Notes: generated from the letters alone by a model not told the origin. DNA of 61,779 nucleotides from a virus (IMGVR_UViG_3300025030_000017:1-61779), one strand, 5' to 3'. Positions 1 through 8,935 are shown, counted from the stretch's first letter. A program made the numbers and translations.

Positions 1-124
1 TTCAAACACTGTGAGGAGGTGGCTGTGCAGGAAGAATATAGAGGACCGGAGCGGCGGGGAGCGGGGGATAGGAAGCTGACCGAAGCCGACATTGAGGCGA
101 TCAAGGCGGCATTTTCTGACCATC
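1..124. repeat. Left copy of the 124-bp terminal direct repeat
   Basis: Bases 1-124 are identical to bases 61656-61779. This is the overlap expected when a circular genome is opened by an assembler, or a true short terminal redundancy. It lies wholly inside a reading frame that runs across the join, which favours circular closure over an internal repeat. The exact 124-bp length could equal an assembly k-mer size, so a biological terminal repeat cannot be claimed. Confidence 0.95.
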
Positions 125-300
125 CGTGCCGCTTCCCCTCCCTGACCACAGAAGAGGTCGAAGACCTGCGAAGGGTGGCGCATGTGACGAACAAACTTGG
201 GAACAGGTTTATTGACGGCGTATCGTGGGCCATTGGGGTGTCAATCCTCGCGTTCATATATCTGATGGTGACGCATAGGCTATGGCCGGGAGGTAAATAA
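1..300 (+). CDS. Small membrane protein, holin-like (3' part of the junction-spanning gene)
   Basis: Single hydrophobic segment near the C-terminus (DGVSWAIGVSILAFIYLMV) followed by a short basic tail, and a GPERRG motif near the N-terminus. It sits directly before the endolysin, so a holin or pinholin role is likely. Internal starts exist at GTG 19 or GTG 25 behind GAGGAGG. Across the circular join the frame stays open back to ATG 61617, which overlaps the tail-fibre stop and would give a 112-residue protein. Which start is used is uncertain: the internal GTG has the better ribosome site, the upstream ATG has translational coupling. Confidence 0.6.
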   Translation, partial: FKHCEEVAVQEEYRGPERRGAGDRKLTEADIEAIKAAFSDHPCRFPSLTTEEVEDLRRVAHVTNKLGNRFIDGVSWAIGVSILAFIYLMVTHRLWPGGK

Positions 301-383
301 TGCACTGTCTAAATCCTTGTGAGCATCAACGAAAATACGGTTGCTGCCTCCGTGACTGCCCCAACTGGACGCCGCCCAAATGA
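300..383 (+). CDS. Tiny cysteine-rich protein (27 aa)
   Basis: ATG overlaps the preceding stop (TAATG) and its own stop overlaps the next start (ATGA), so it is embedded in a translationally coupled series. The peptide has cysteines at 3, 7, 15, 16 and 20, suggesting a small metal-binding or disulfide fold. No recognisable family. The tight coupling is the main argument that it is translated. Confidence 0.45.
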   Translation: MHCLNPCEHQRKYGCCLRDCPNWTPPK

Positions 384-571
384 AAGCCGTCCCTCTCGCT
401 ATAGCCGAAGCTATCAATCTTTGCGGCATGGCGCGGGATTGGGCGTATGGGCCGGGAGAGCATCAGATTATTGACCGGTGCGAAGTGTTGTTGCAGATGG
501 CGGTTGACGAGTTATTGGAGATAAAACGTGGAAGCGATCGACAAGACAAAATTTCTATCTCTGTACCGTGA
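380..571 (+). CDS. Hypothetical protein (63 aa)
   Basis: Mostly helical, acidic, no recognised family. It overlaps the 27-aa gene by four bases at the start and the endolysin by 44 bases at the end. The overlap and lack of a clear ribosome site make it less certain than its neighbours, but the phase and spacing fit the lysis operon. Confidence 0.45.
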   Translation: MKAVPLAIAEAINLCGMARDWAYGPGEHQIIDRCEVLLQMAVDELLEIKRGSDRQDKISISVP

Positions 572-1082
572 CGAGTGGGGAGAGCCGAAGCAGCCGGCGA
601 AGGACGGCCTTCTCTTCCTTCTGCAATCCCTTGAACAGGACGAGACTATCACCGACATTCGCCACGCCGCTTACATGCTGGCCACGGTACGGCACGAATG
701 CCAGCGCACCTGGCGCCCTATCGAAGAATACGGCAAAGGGTCCGGCAGGAAGTACGGCCTCCCGGCGAAGAATGGCAAGGTTTACTATGGCCGGGGATAT
801 GTCCAACTGACATGGGCGGAAAACTATCAGGCTATGGGGCAGGCGCTGGGGGTGGATCTGTACGGCAAGCCGGAACTCGCCTGCAATCCTGACATTGCCT
901 ACAAGATCATGAGCCGGGGGATGCGGAAGGGGTCATTCACTGGCGTTAAACTCTCGACCTACATCAATGGTGAGGAATGCGATTATCCCCATGCGCGGAA
1001 AATTATCAACGGGATGGACTGCGCCGAGATGATAGCCGGGTATGCGGTGGAGTTTGAACGGATGCTGCGGCAATCTATATGA
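528..1082 (+). CDS. Endolysin, glycoside hydrolase family 19 (chitinase-like) fold
   Basis: 184 residues. The segment YYGRGYVQLTWAENY is the conserved GH19 substrate-cleft signature, and ATVRHECQRTWRPIEEYG carries the likely catalytic Glu of the HE motif. These enzymes cut the glycan strand of peptidoglycan at the end of infection. No signal peptide, so export would need the holin. GTG 528 is chosen because TTGGAG lies about seven bases upstream. It sits between the holin-like gene and a papain-fold/exported protein set, a normal lysis arrangement. Confidence 0.85.
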   Translation: MEAIDKTKFLSLYRDEWGEPKQPAKDGLLFLLQSLEQDETITDIRHAAYMLATVRHECQRTWRPIEEYGKGSGRKYGLPAKNGKVYYGRGYVQLTWAENYQAMGQALGVDLYGKPELACNPDIAYKIMSRGMRKGSFTGVKLSTYINGEECDYPHARKIINGMDCAEMIAGYAVEFERMLRQSI

Positions 1083-1098
1083 GCCAAAGGAGAAAAAT

Positions 1099-1497
1099 AT
1101 GAGCAAGAAATTTATCAATCAGATGGTGGACCGTTTCCTGTGTTGGAAATTGCCGGCGGATTTCGCCCCTGACTGCGGCATCAGCTTCGATGGCAGAGAG
1201 GACGATGAATGGAACAAGGACAAGACATGGCCGGTCGGGACCAACCTTTTTACCGCAGAGCAGGCAAAGCAAATGTTTTCCGAAGTGGTAGCGGATGATG
1301 AAGAATTGACTAGCAGGGAAGAAACAGCATGGTTAATCGAACTGGAAGGGCCAAAATGGGCGGGATTTGTTGACGGTAAGCCGGAATGGACAACGGACCC
1401 GAATAGAGCGCTCCGCTTTGCCCGTAAAGAGGATGCCGACAATTTCAAAGCTTTCTGGTGTATGACGGCTGCCAGCACAGAGCATTCCTGGCTGTGA
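1099..1497 (+). CDS. Conserved phage protein, 132 aa, unknown function
   Basis: The N-terminus (VDRFLCWKLP ... FDGREDD ... WPVGTNLFTAEQAKQM) matches a short protein often seen in tailed phages next to lysis or accessory genes. Start at ATG 1099 is set by AAAGGAG at 1086-1092; a longer frame opens upstream but lacks a ribosome site. The C-terminal half (TDPNRALRFARKEDADNF) resembles a small alpha/beta domain. No function can be assigned. Confidence 0.7.
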   Translation: MSKKFINQMVDRFLCWKLPADFAPDCGISFDGREDDEWNKDKTWPVGTNLFTAEQAKQMFSEVVADDEELTSREETAWLIELEGPKWAGFVDGKPEWTTDPNRALRFARKEDADNFKAFWCMTAASTEHSWL

Positions 1498-1576
1498 ACC
1501 CCTACTGCCCGTATCACAGGCGTAACGGAGTGCATGGTATAGAGCCGTGCTGTAAGTATTGCCAATGGAGGGACTT

Positions 1577-2335
1577 ATGAAGATAGCTTTCCGCAAGAAG
1601 TGCCACACCATTTACAGTCGCATCATCTGCTTCTGGACCTTTGGCAAGTACTCTCATTCGGAACTTGTTTTTTCCGATGGCAAGAGTTTTTCCGCTGATG
1701 AGTCCGACGGTGGGACGCGCTGGAAAGACTGGCAGATGAGCGACGACGAATGGGACTTCATCGACATCCCTTGCAACAAGACTCAGGAGAAAGAAATCCG
1801 CAAGTTTTGCGAAGGCGAGGACGGTTTGAAATACGACATGATCGGCATCGGCTTTTCCTTTCTCCCCATTCCTATCGGCTGGCAGTCTGCTGAGAAATGG
1901 TTCTGCTCTGAAATCTGCGCGGCGGCACTGCAACAGATTGGCTATCTTGTCGGCTACACGCCTTCGAGGATCAGCCCGAACAAATTGTACTCCCTGCTGA
2001 AGAATGAACGGCGGTTTCGTATCAAGTCGCTGCCGTTGACGCTGGTGGTGCTGTTGATGGCACTTCTATTCAACTCGTCGGCTTTTGCCAATGGTTGCGA
2101 ATGTCTCAAGGCTAAAGAACTTCGTGAGCAAGATTTACGGGCAAAACTGAAAATGGCCAGCATGGTTTCAAAACTGATGGCCGATGAAATTGTGACCACC
2201 TCTCCAAAAGCGTATTACGAAAGAGAAAAGGTTTTGGAACAATACCGATATTGGGCCGATGAAGTCGAAAAGCTTTTTGAGGAGTCAATAGATGAAGCGT
2301 CTACCGGGTGCATTTGCAACGATGGCATGTTTTAG
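1577..2335 (+). CDS. Permuted papain-fold (YiiX/DUF830-like) hydrolase with a C-terminal membrane anchor
   Basis: Residues 1-140 have the order His-Ser-Glu (GKYSHSELVFSD) then a nucleophile-type Cys (WFCSEICAAAL), the permuted arrangement of NlpC/P60-superfamily amidases. After it come a hydrophobic stretch at about 155-175 (LPLTLVVLLMALLFNSSAFA) resembling a signal peptide or TM segment and a charged helical tail ending in cysteines. The tail overlaps a lipoprotein gene in another frame, reminiscent of an Rz/Rz1 pair, so this could be a peptidase fused to an inner-membrane spanin-like tail. Start ATG 1577 is preferred over ATG 1559 because GGAGG lies upstream. Confidence 0.6.
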   Translation: MKIAFRKKCHTIYSRIICFWTFGKYSHSELVFSDGKSFSADESDGGTRWKDWQMSDDEWDFIDIPCNKTQEKEIRKFCEGEDGLKYDMIGIGFSFLPIPIGWQSAEKWFCSEICAAALQQIGYLVGYTPSRISPNKLYSLLKNERRFRIKSLPLTLVVLLMALLFNSSAFANGCECLKAKELREQDLRAKLKMASMVSKLMADEIVTTSPKAYYEREKVLEQYRYWADEVEKLFEESIDEASTGCICNDGMF

Positions 2336-2507
2336 TTTCTGGCGAAAATCTATAATAGCGGTCGTTATTTTATCCGGCTGCGCCTCCGTAGCCTGCCCCA
2401 AGACAGTACAGGTTGAGGCAGGAACCGGCGTAAGACACGAGGTAGGGGAATCGCCAGTGAAAACAAACACGGCCATTGTACGGGCCACATGGGAGTTCAG
2501 GAAATGA
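2292..2507 (+). CDS. Small lipoprotein, possible outer-membrane spanin
   Basis: 71 residues with a basic N-terminus, hydrophobic core and lipobox LSGC, so the mature lipoprotein would begin at Cys 30. It starts inside the previous gene (44-base overlap) behind GGAG seven bases upstream, the layout typical of o-spanin genes. It is not proline-rich, so spanin identity is inferred from context only. Confidence 0.55.
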   Translation: MKRLPGAFATMACFSFWRKSIIAVVILSGCASVACPKTVQVEAGTGVRHEVGESPVKTNTAIVRATWEFRK

Positions 2508-2857
2508 AATACATAATCGTTGCACTACTTCTCTTGGTGGCTTCCGGCGCGTATGCCGGATGGGAAGGTTTTTCTTTTGCCAACGAAGGTGGTTATACAT
2601 GCGAGTACGAAAAGGTGACGCGGCTTGTGAATGAGGGCGATGCCGCTTGCGATCATGAGTGGGTTTATGAACCGGAAAGCATAAGACCTAGTGCAGTGTA
2701 TGCCGTCTATTGCGCCTGTGGTTGTCCCAACGAAGGGCGCAACAAGATATGTCGCAAATGTCTCCGTAAGGTCAATGAAAAGACTGAAGGGAGAATGGTG
2801 TCACCAAAGGAGTCGGAATACGAAAAACTGAACCGGCAGATTGGAGGCGAGAAATGA
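2504..2857 (+). CDS. Secreted cysteine-rich protein
   Basis: Signal peptide MKYIIVALLLLVASGAYA followed by a 99-residue mature chain. A cysteine cluster (YCACGCPNEG, CRKC) suggests a zinc or disulfide fold in the periplasm. ATG overlaps the preceding stop as ATGA. No known family. It is one of four consecutive genes for exported or membrane-linked products next to the lysis module. Confidence 0.6.
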   Translation: MKYIIVALLLLVASGAYAGWEGFSFANEGGYTCEYEKVTRLVNEGDAACDHEWVYEPESIRPSAVYAVYCACGCPNEGRNKICRKCLRKVNEKTEGRMVSPKESEYEKLNRQIGGEK

Positions 2858-3012
2858 GATGGATCTTGATAGCAACACTCCTTGCCGGATGCGCCTACAA
2901 CTCACAGACTGTTAATGCTTATGGCAGTCTCGTCTATTGCCACGGCACTGTTGATAAACCGGTCGATGTGAGCACCGATTTAAAAGGCAACAAAGTAACC
3001 CCTCTACCGTAA
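2854..3012 (+). CDS. Small lipoprotein (52 aa)
   Basis: Lipobox LAGC at residues 10-13 gives a 40-residue mature lipoprotein beginning at Cys 13. The start overlaps the preceding stop as ATGA. Could be a second spanin candidate or a superinfection-exclusion lipoprotein; the sequence does not decide. Confidence 0.55.
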   Translation: MRWILIATLLAGCAYNSQTVNAYGSLVYCHGTVDKPVDVSTDLKGNKVTPLP

Positions 3013-3022
3013 AGGACAGACC

Positions 3023-3970
3023 ATGAACGAATCATTCAGGTACGACAAGGGATTGGGAGATGCTGCGATTTACATGAGGCTCCTGAATAGTACAGGCGAG
3101 TTCTACGACTTCCTGGCTACGTCATTTGTCTCTGAGGAAACCGCCAACTGCCAACTCCTGATGACGGAGTTCCCCGACAGTTCAACGGAACAGTCCTGGT
3201 ACTATGTGACCTTTGATTCTCCTGCCGGGGGTCCGTTTGCTATCGAGATAGTCCTAGTCTCGACCAGTGAAGTCATAGGTTACGATACGGTCTTCTCTTC
3301 GACTGAAGCAAGCGAAGCCGGGGAAACGTCCATCGGTGATCTTCTGGACATCGTTATCGGAAGATTTGCGAAAATCAACAAGCCGCCGATGATCGATTTC
3401 CTGACTGCGGCTAACATGACGATGGACATCATCTACCGCAGACTCATGACGAAGAAATCGGAACTCATCCTTGGGTCTTTCTCTCAGGCTGTCTTAGCGA
3501 ATGCGTCAACCGTGACCCTCCCTACCGATTTCCAAGGGTTTTTCGAGCGTCCCTATATCTCAGGGTCAACCTGGCATCTCGACCCGTTACCGGGCGAATA
3601 TCGAGCTTCTTTAACGACTGCCGGCAGACCTCAGTTTTACGGATTGAGGGGAACGACGATGACTTTGTTCCCGACGACGAGTGCTGCAATAACCATCGTC
3701 GGTCAGTATTACAAAAAGCCGGTCAAGTTTACCGCGCTGACCAACGTCATTCCTTACAACGGGCTTATCGATAACGTCCTTCAGGAAGGCATCATTGCAG
3801 TTGGCATGACGGGGATGGGCGCGTTACTCGACGCTCAATTCCAGGCAATCATGAGCAAGATGATCGATGAGATCCTTGCCTTTAGATCTCCACGAACTGT
3901 CAGATTCCACTACACCTATGAAAACAGCCAACGTATGCGGGGCGCACACCCTGACTACTTCAACGTATGA
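3023..3970 (+). CDS. Virion structural protein with adaptor-like C-terminal half
   Basis: 315 residues. About 110-300 show the pattern of head-tail adaptor proteins (DLLDIVIGRF, IYRRLM, VTLPTDFQGFF, then a helix-rich end). The N-terminal 100 residues are beta-rich and may be an added decoration or Ig-like domain. RBS AAAGGA precedes ATG 3023. The next two genes are an adaptor-family protein and a nozzle-like protein, which supports a place in the portal-tail complex. Confidence 0.55.
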   Translation: MNESFRYDKGLGDAAIYMRLLNSTGEFYDFLATSFVSEETANCQLLMTEFPDSSTEQSWYYVTFDSPAGGPFAIEIVLVSTSEVIGYDTVFSSTEASEAGETSIGDLLDIVIGRFAKINKPPMIDFLTAANMTMDIIYRRLMTKKSELILGSFSQAVLANASTVTLPTDFQGFFERPYISGSTWHLDPLPGEYRASLTTAGRPQFYGLRGTTMTLFPTTSAAITIVGQYYKKPVKFTALTNVIPYNGLIDNVLQEGIIAVGMTGMGALLDAQFQAIMSKMIDEILAFRSPRTVRFHYTYENSQRMRGAHPDYFNV

Positions 3971-3978
3971 GGTAACTA

Positions 3979-4626
3979 ATGGCGACGATTACCGCAGAAT
4001 CAGTGATGAACAAGGCGCGAAAGATCCTCAACGATGCGGGGTCTGTGCGGTGGGATAATGCCGATTTGTTGGGTTGGTTAAATTCAGGTCAAAAGGAAAT
4101 CGTCCTCTATAAGCCGAACGCGAATACCGAGACTGCCGTCATGACTATGGTCGAGGGAAGCGTTCAGACTGTCACCGGGCTTCAGTTCATCAGGATCATC
4201 AGCAATGTCGCGTCGGACGGAACGACAGCAACCAGCGTCCCGAGTCCGGTTGAACAGTCGGTGTTGGATGGACTCTACCCGAACTGGATGGCAGCGACGG
4301 CTAGTGCGATCCCCAAGTATTACTGCTTTGACAGGAAACTTCTCAAGACGTTCTTTGTCTATCCGCCGCAACCTGCGTCTCCCGGCAAGGTGAGAATCCT
4401 TCAGTCGGCGGCTCCTGCGGTGATTCTCATCGGGAATATTTCTTCTGCAACGATTCTCGATGACATCTACGAGACGCCGTTGATCGATTACATCGTCTAC
4501 CGGGCCTTCTCCGAAGATACCGAAGTCATCGACGCTGCAAAGAGCGATGCGTTCTTCCAGAAGTTTGTCGCAGCAATGGGCGGTAAGGCTCAAGCCGAAA
4601 CCATTGGAGAGATGAATGCGAATTAG
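3979..4626 (+). CDS. Head-tail adaptor protein (DUF6682-like)
   Basis: The start MNKARKILNDAG..RWDNADLLGWLNSGQKEI matches podovirus adaptor proteins that sit between portal and tail nozzle. 215 residues, the usual family length, with C-terminal helices. It overlaps the next gene by 11 bases. Confidence 0.7.
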   Translation: MATITAESVMNKARKILNDAGSVRWDNADLLGWLNSGQKEIVLYKPNANTETAVMTMVEGSVQTVTGLQFIRIISNVASDGTTATSVPSPVEQSVLDGLYPNWMAATASAIPKYYCFDRKLLKTFFVYPPQPASPGKVRILQSAAPAVILIGNISSATILDDIYETPLIDYIVYRAFSEDTEVIDAAKSDAFFQKFVAAMGGKAQAETIGEMNAN

Positions 4627-6202
4627 TCTGAAGCCTTTTGGCGGGATCATTCCGAAAGCCGACCCTCACTATCTGCCTGACTCAGCGGCAGTGACGGCGC
4701 AGAACTGCAAATTCACGTCCGGTTCTCTGGAAGCGTGGAAGAATCCTTTGACAGTGAACACGCCTTCGAAAGTCGGGACGAAGACCAGCATCTATCTCTA
4801 CGAGAATCAATACTGGCTGCATTGGGTTGATCTGGATGTGAATGTCGCCAAAAGTCCTACGGCGACAGATGCGTATAAAAGGATCTACTGGACCGGCGAC
4901 GGCGCTCCAAAGATGTCTGTCTTGGATGCGATAGTCACCGGAGGAACGGCCTATCCGAACAACTCTTACCTCCTGGGTGTCCCTGCTCCGGCAATGGCTC
5001 CTACTGTCTCGGTGGTTGGGAGTATTACCGACCCCGACCCGACCCTTGTGGAATCTCGGACCTACGTATATCGGTACGTCTCGGCCTATGGTGAGGCAGG
5101 CCCTCCGTCTTCTGCTTCCGTAACCGTTGACGTTGCTCCCGGTCAAAGCGTTGATATTACGAACATGAGCGTTGCGCCAGTCGGGAACTACAACATAGCA
5201 ACGAAGGAAATCTTCCGTTCGAACACAGGAAGTTCCGATACGGCCTATCAGTTGGCTGGTTCAGTCGCAGTGGCGACAACGACCTTCTCTGACACCGTGG
5301 ACTCAGCCGATTTAGGTGAGGTTTTGGACAGTCTGTTGTGGGATGTCCCGCCGACTGGCTTGAAAGGGTTAATTGCTCTCCCAAATGGTTGTCTTGCCGG
5401 CTATTCCGGAAACGAACTCTGTTATTCAGTTGCCTATCAACCTCATGCGTGGCCGTTGAATCAGCGATGGCCTGTCTCTGACGAGATCATGGGTATCGGG
5501 GCATATGGCATGACGGTTCTCGTCACGACAGACGGTGCTCCCCGCATTGCCACCGGTCAAGACCCGACTGATGTGACGATTGAGAGACTTGAAAACGGCT
5601 ATGCCTGCACTCTGAAACTCGGTGTCGTGGATATGGGCTACGCTGTCGCTTATCCTTCGACCGGAGGCTTGATGTCTGCCGGCGTCAACGGGGTGGAACT
5701 GATTACCAGGGATATTCTTTCTAAAGACGACTGGCAAGCGTTGGGTCTGACGAAAGCCTACTTCTACGGAGGTCTGTATATCGGTTTCGGGACGACGACT
5801 TTCATCTTCAATCCCGCTACCAAAGACCTGGCTACTCTCTCCGGAATAACCGCGACGGCTGGTTATCATGACCCGGCGACTGGCGAACTCTATCTCATGG
5901 TGGGGAGCAACATCGTCAAGTGGGATGCCGGGGTTGGGTATCTGACGTATACCTGGAAGTCGAAGCCGTTTGTCTCTGAGAAACCGATCAACATGAGTTG
6001 CGCGAGAGTCTATGCCGACAGTTACCCGGTGACGCTGAAAGTCTACGTAGACGGGACTTTGAAGCATACACAGACCGTCGCCAATAACCTGGTCTTCCGC
6101 CTGCCTTCAGGCTTTCGTGGCACTGAAATCTCGGCGCAAGTGGAAGGCACTGTCAACGTCTATGCGGTGGACATTGCCGAAAGCGTGAGTGAGATGAAAT
6201 GA
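4616..6202 (+). CDS. Tail nozzle/hub-like structural protein
   Basis: 528 residues, largely beta-strand. The N-terminal pattern FGGIIPKADPHYLPDSAAV..NCKF..G.LEAWKNP is typical of large podovirus tail proteins that follow the adaptor gene. Repeated short beta motifs suggest a propeller or stacked sheet fold. The gene ends overlapping the receptor-binding protein by four bases. Confidence 0.6.
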   Translation: MRISLKPFGGIIPKADPHYLPDSAAVTAQNCKFTSGSLEAWKNPLTVNTPSKVGTKTSIYLYENQYWLHWVDLDVNVAKSPTATDAYKRIYWTGDGAPKMSVLDAIVTGGTAYPNNSYLLGVPAPAMAPTVSVVGSITDPDPTLVESRTYVYRYVSAYGEAGPPSSASVTVDVAPGQSVDITNMSVAPVGNYNIATKEIFRSNTGSSDTAYQLAGSVAVATTTFSDTVDSADLGEVLDSLLWDVPPTGLKGLIALPNGCLAGYSGNELCYSVAYQPHAWPLNQRWPVSDEIMGIGAYGMTVLVTTDGAPRIATGQDPTDVTIERLENGYACTLKLGVVDMGYAVAYPSTGGLMSAGVNGVELITRDILSKDDWQALGLTKAYFYGGLYIGFGTTTFIFNPATKDLATLSGITATAGYHDPATGELYLMVGSNIVKWDAGVGYLTYTWKSKPFVSEKPINMSCARVYADSYPVTLKVYVDGTLKHTQTVANNLVFRLPSGFRGTEISAQVEGTVNVYAVDIAESVSEMK

Positions 6203-8487
6203 GTCTACCCGACCTCCCTACCATACCGTCGAGTCAGGAGCCGAATACCAAACGGGCAATCGACATGCTGCGCGTCCTCTTTAATTCTCTCAAGAAGAAG
6301 GGCGGTCTGGTAGCGGTCAACGACTTGGTGAATGCGGGTCTGGTTAATTCATCCCTTCAGGCGACCGGCTCTGAATATGACGGTGCGATTCCCCCTGCTA
6401 TTGTCGGTCTGACGGCGACAGGAGCCTTCCGAACGATCATCCTTGAGTGGGATGCGGTCAACTTTAGAAACTACTCCTACGTCGAGATTTGGCGCTCCAC
6501 GACTGACGACTTGGGTACAGCAGTGAAGATCGGCACGACGACAGCAACACTTTACTCCGACCTTCCGCCTAATGCGTCAATGGCCGTGACTTACTATTAT
6601 TGGGCGCGGGTCATCAGCCGATCCAACATGATCGGCCCGTTCAACGCGACTGCCGGGACTGGCGCGACGACTGCCAACGACCCTGCCTATGTCATCGAAA
6701 TTCTCGAAAACCAGTTGACTGAAAACGAATTGTACGGAGATTTGCAAAGCCGTATCAACCTCATCGACACGACCGGGACGGGTCTTATCGACCGAATGAT
6801 TTCCGTCGAAGCGGGGGTGGAGACTGCCCTTGCCAATGGGATTTCTACCGCGCCCTTTGACGAGAATGATACCTACATCGTCGGTGCGCTCGTTTCCTAT
6901 GACAATTCAATCTATAAGTGCATCCTTGAAATCAACTCGACCCCAGCTCCGATTCCGACGAACGAGACGTATTGGGTTCTGATTGGAAACTATGCGACTC
7001 TGGCAGACATGGTTTCGGCTAATGCGGCGAGTCTTGTGTCTCTGGACAGCGAAGTAGATGGTATTGGGAGCACCGTTGCCGCGCATTCAGGGTACATCAC
7101 GGCTCTGGAAACGACCGTCAATGATCCAGCTACCGGAGTCCTAGCGACTTCAGGAGCCTTGACTACGCTGACTTCAAGAGTGACGAATACCGAAAACACG
7201 AACATCTCTCAGGGTTCAGCTATTACGGCGCTTGAGTCCACAGTAAACAATGGTACGACTGGCGTGACGGCGACTGCCTCTGCTCTCTCGACTTTAACGA
7301 CGAGAGTGACGAATGTCGAAGGCGTGAACACTTCTCAGGCGTCAAGTATCTCGACACTGCAAACGACTGTCGGGGGGCATACGACTTCGATTCAGACCAA
7401 TGCTTCATCAATCGACGGTATCCAGGGAAAGTACACCGTCAAGATAGACAATAACGGGTACGTCACAGGGTACGGGCTTATCTCTTCCGCAAACAACGGA
7501 ACGCCTACTTCAGAGTTCATGGTTGTCGCGGATAAGTTCTCAATCGCTCCTGTAGCAACGAACGGAGACGCGGTTGACGGTTCCCCCTTCTTCCATCTGA
7601 CGACGACAACAACGGTTGACGGGGTAAGCCTGCCTGCCGGAACGTACATGAAGAAGGCGTTTATAACCGACCTGACAGCGACCAATATCAGGGCGGCGAG
7701 TGTCACTGCCGACAGACTTAACGTTACGCTGCTTTCTGCGATCTCAGCCAACCTTGGCACAGTGACGGCGGGGGATATTATCTCTGCGACCTACCGAACG
7801 TCATCAACCAATGTCAAGCGAATTGACATCAACTATACAACGCAAGGCGAGATGACTTTTTACGGAGACAGGGGCGACGGTACAGTTACGGTCCTGGCAA
7901 CTATAGGCATAGGGCAAGTGGAGTCAGATTATTACGTGGGTATTTTTGGTAACACCAATGCCGGCAATTCCCGCGTTGGTCTGTTTGCTGGAAGCAGTAG
8001 TAGTTATGGGCTTGTCGTAAAATCAGAAACAGGCAGCGCGTCATATTTCTTTACGAATGGCAGTGCTGCGACTGGCGTATATGTCACAGTCACTGGTGCA
8101 AATGCTTATGGAGCCAAATTCTATTCTAACGGTACGGGTGGAGTAGGGCTACAAGCTACGGGAGTCAGTACCGGAGTTGTCGGCAGCAGTTCAGGAAGTT
8201 ATGGCGTTTCTGGATTGGGAGTGACGGGGGTGCATGGCAGCGGGAGTAATTACGGTGGTGAATTTAACGGTGATGTTTATGGGGCAGTTTTTAATACAGG
8301 GTCGTATGGTTCTATCAAGATAGGTTCGAGGACCAGCGACCCGCCAGGTGCCGAAGGCGGGGCGATGTACTTCAATAGTTCCAGCAATAGATTGAAGGCG
8401 TATTCAGTGTATATATCCGGCTATAACGAGGGCAACCCGATTCTCGCCGGGCCTTCCTGGGTATTTGCCGATTTCACAACAACATAG
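6199..8487 (+). CDS. Receptor-binding tail fibre with gpJ-like modules
   Basis: 762 residues. About 70-155 look like a fibronectin III repeat (TIILEWDAVNFRNYSYVEIWRS), 220-260 like a chitin-binding-type module (DTYIVGALVSYDNSIYKC...YWVLIG), and 400-510 match the DUF1983 region found at the C-terminus of lambda gpJ-type tip proteins (KYTVKIDNNGYVTGYG, then RAASVTADRLN). A coiled or repetitive section lies between, and the last 200 residues are glycine-rich. The last part (about 7790-8487) is more AT-rich than the rest, suggesting a recently acquired receptor tip. Confidence 0.65.
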   Translation: MSLPDLPTIPSSQEPNTKRAIDMLRVLFNSLKKKGGLVAVNDLVNAGLVNSSLQATGSEYDGAIPPAIVGLTATGAFRTIILEWDAVNFRNYSYVEIWRSTTDDLGTAVKIGTTTATLYSDLPPNASMAVTYYYWARVISRSNMIGPFNATAGTGATTANDPAYVIEILENQLTENELYGDLQSRINLIDTTGTGLIDRMISVEAGVETALANGISTAPFDENDTYIVGALVSYDNSIYKCILEINSTPAPIPTNETYWVLIGNYATLADMVSANAASLVSLDSEVDGIGSTVAAHSGYITALETTVNDPATGVLATSGALTTLTSRVTNTENTNISQGSAITALESTVNNGTTGVTATASALSTLTTRVTNVEGVNTSQASSISTLQTTVGGHTTSIQTNASSIDGIQGKYTVKIDNNGYVTGYGLISSANNGTPTSEFMVVADKFSIAPVATNGDAVDGSPFFHLTTTTTVDGVSLPAGTYMKKAFITDLTATNIRAASVTADRLNVTLLSAISANLGTVTAGDIISATYRTSSTNVKRIDINYTTQGEMTFYGDRGDGTVTVLATIGIGQVESDYYVGIFGNTNAGNSRVGLFAGSSSSYGLVVKSETGSASYFFTNGSAATGVYVTVTGANAYGAKFYSNGTGGVGLQATGVSTGVVGSSSGSYGVSGLGVTGVHGSGSNYGGEFNGDVYGAVFNTGSYGSIKIGSRTSDPPGAEGGAMYFNSSSNRLKAYSVYISGYNEGNPILAGPSWVFADFTTT

Positions 8488-8495
8488 GAGCGCAA

Positions 8496-8765
8496 ATGGC
8501 ACTGCAAACTAACTACACAACACAGCACGGGCTTTCCATCCAGTCTGCTTACATAAGAGTTTCCTATGTTCACGGTGACAAAAACAATCTCTGTATCGAA
8601 TTCGCCGTGTATCCAAGCAAACTACTCAGGGACGCAGGCAAACCGTGCGTGGAAGCGTTTAATTTTACCGTGTCCCACGACTTGGAATTTAGGGGTAACA
8701 GTATCCAGCTTGCCTATTCTGAAATGAAGAAGCGCAATGAATTTACGGAGGCTACAGACGTATGA
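8496..8765 (+). CDS. Hypothetical protein downstream of tail fibre (89 aa)
   Basis: Small beta-rich protein (SAYIRVSYVHGDKNNLCIEFAVYPS) of a type that often follows a receptor-binding protein. RBS AGGAG lies upstream of ATG 8496. It may be a fibre chaperone or cap; no family is recognised. Confidence 0.55.
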   Translation: MALQTNYTTQHGLSIQSAYIRVSYVHGDKNNLCIEFAVYPSKLLRDAGKPCVEAFNFTVSHDLEFRGNSIQLAYSEMKKRNEFTEATDV

Positions 8766-8935
8766 GTGAGATTACCTACAACGTGAATAAACTGGCAAGA
8801 CAGAATGCAATTTTGGCTGAACTCATGGAAGCGAACGAGATCATCGTTGGTCTGACGAACGAGAAAACAGCGTTGCTCGAAGAGAACGCGAACCTCAAAA
8901 GAACCATCGACAAGCTGGCGACCGTCAATGTTTGA
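8762..8935 (+). CDS. Small coiled-coil protein (57 aa)
   Basis: Starts on an ATGA overlap with the previous stop and overlaps the next start by eight bases. The peptide is one long amphipathic helix (LTNEKTALLEENANLKRTIDKL), consistent with a coiled coil. Unknown role in the tail/ejection operon. Confidence 0.5.
   Translation: MSEITYNVNKLARQNAILAELMEANEIIVGLTNEKTALLEENANLKRTIDKLATVNV

Noticed and set aside
4682-5146. Long minus-strand frame opposite the nozzle-like gene
   Set aside because: It has no ribosome site and is explained by the codon bias of the plus-strand gene; Arg-rich shadow composition.
5426-6067. 213-codon minus-strand frame
   Set aside because: Shadow of the 4616-6202 gene, no start signal or recognisable motif.
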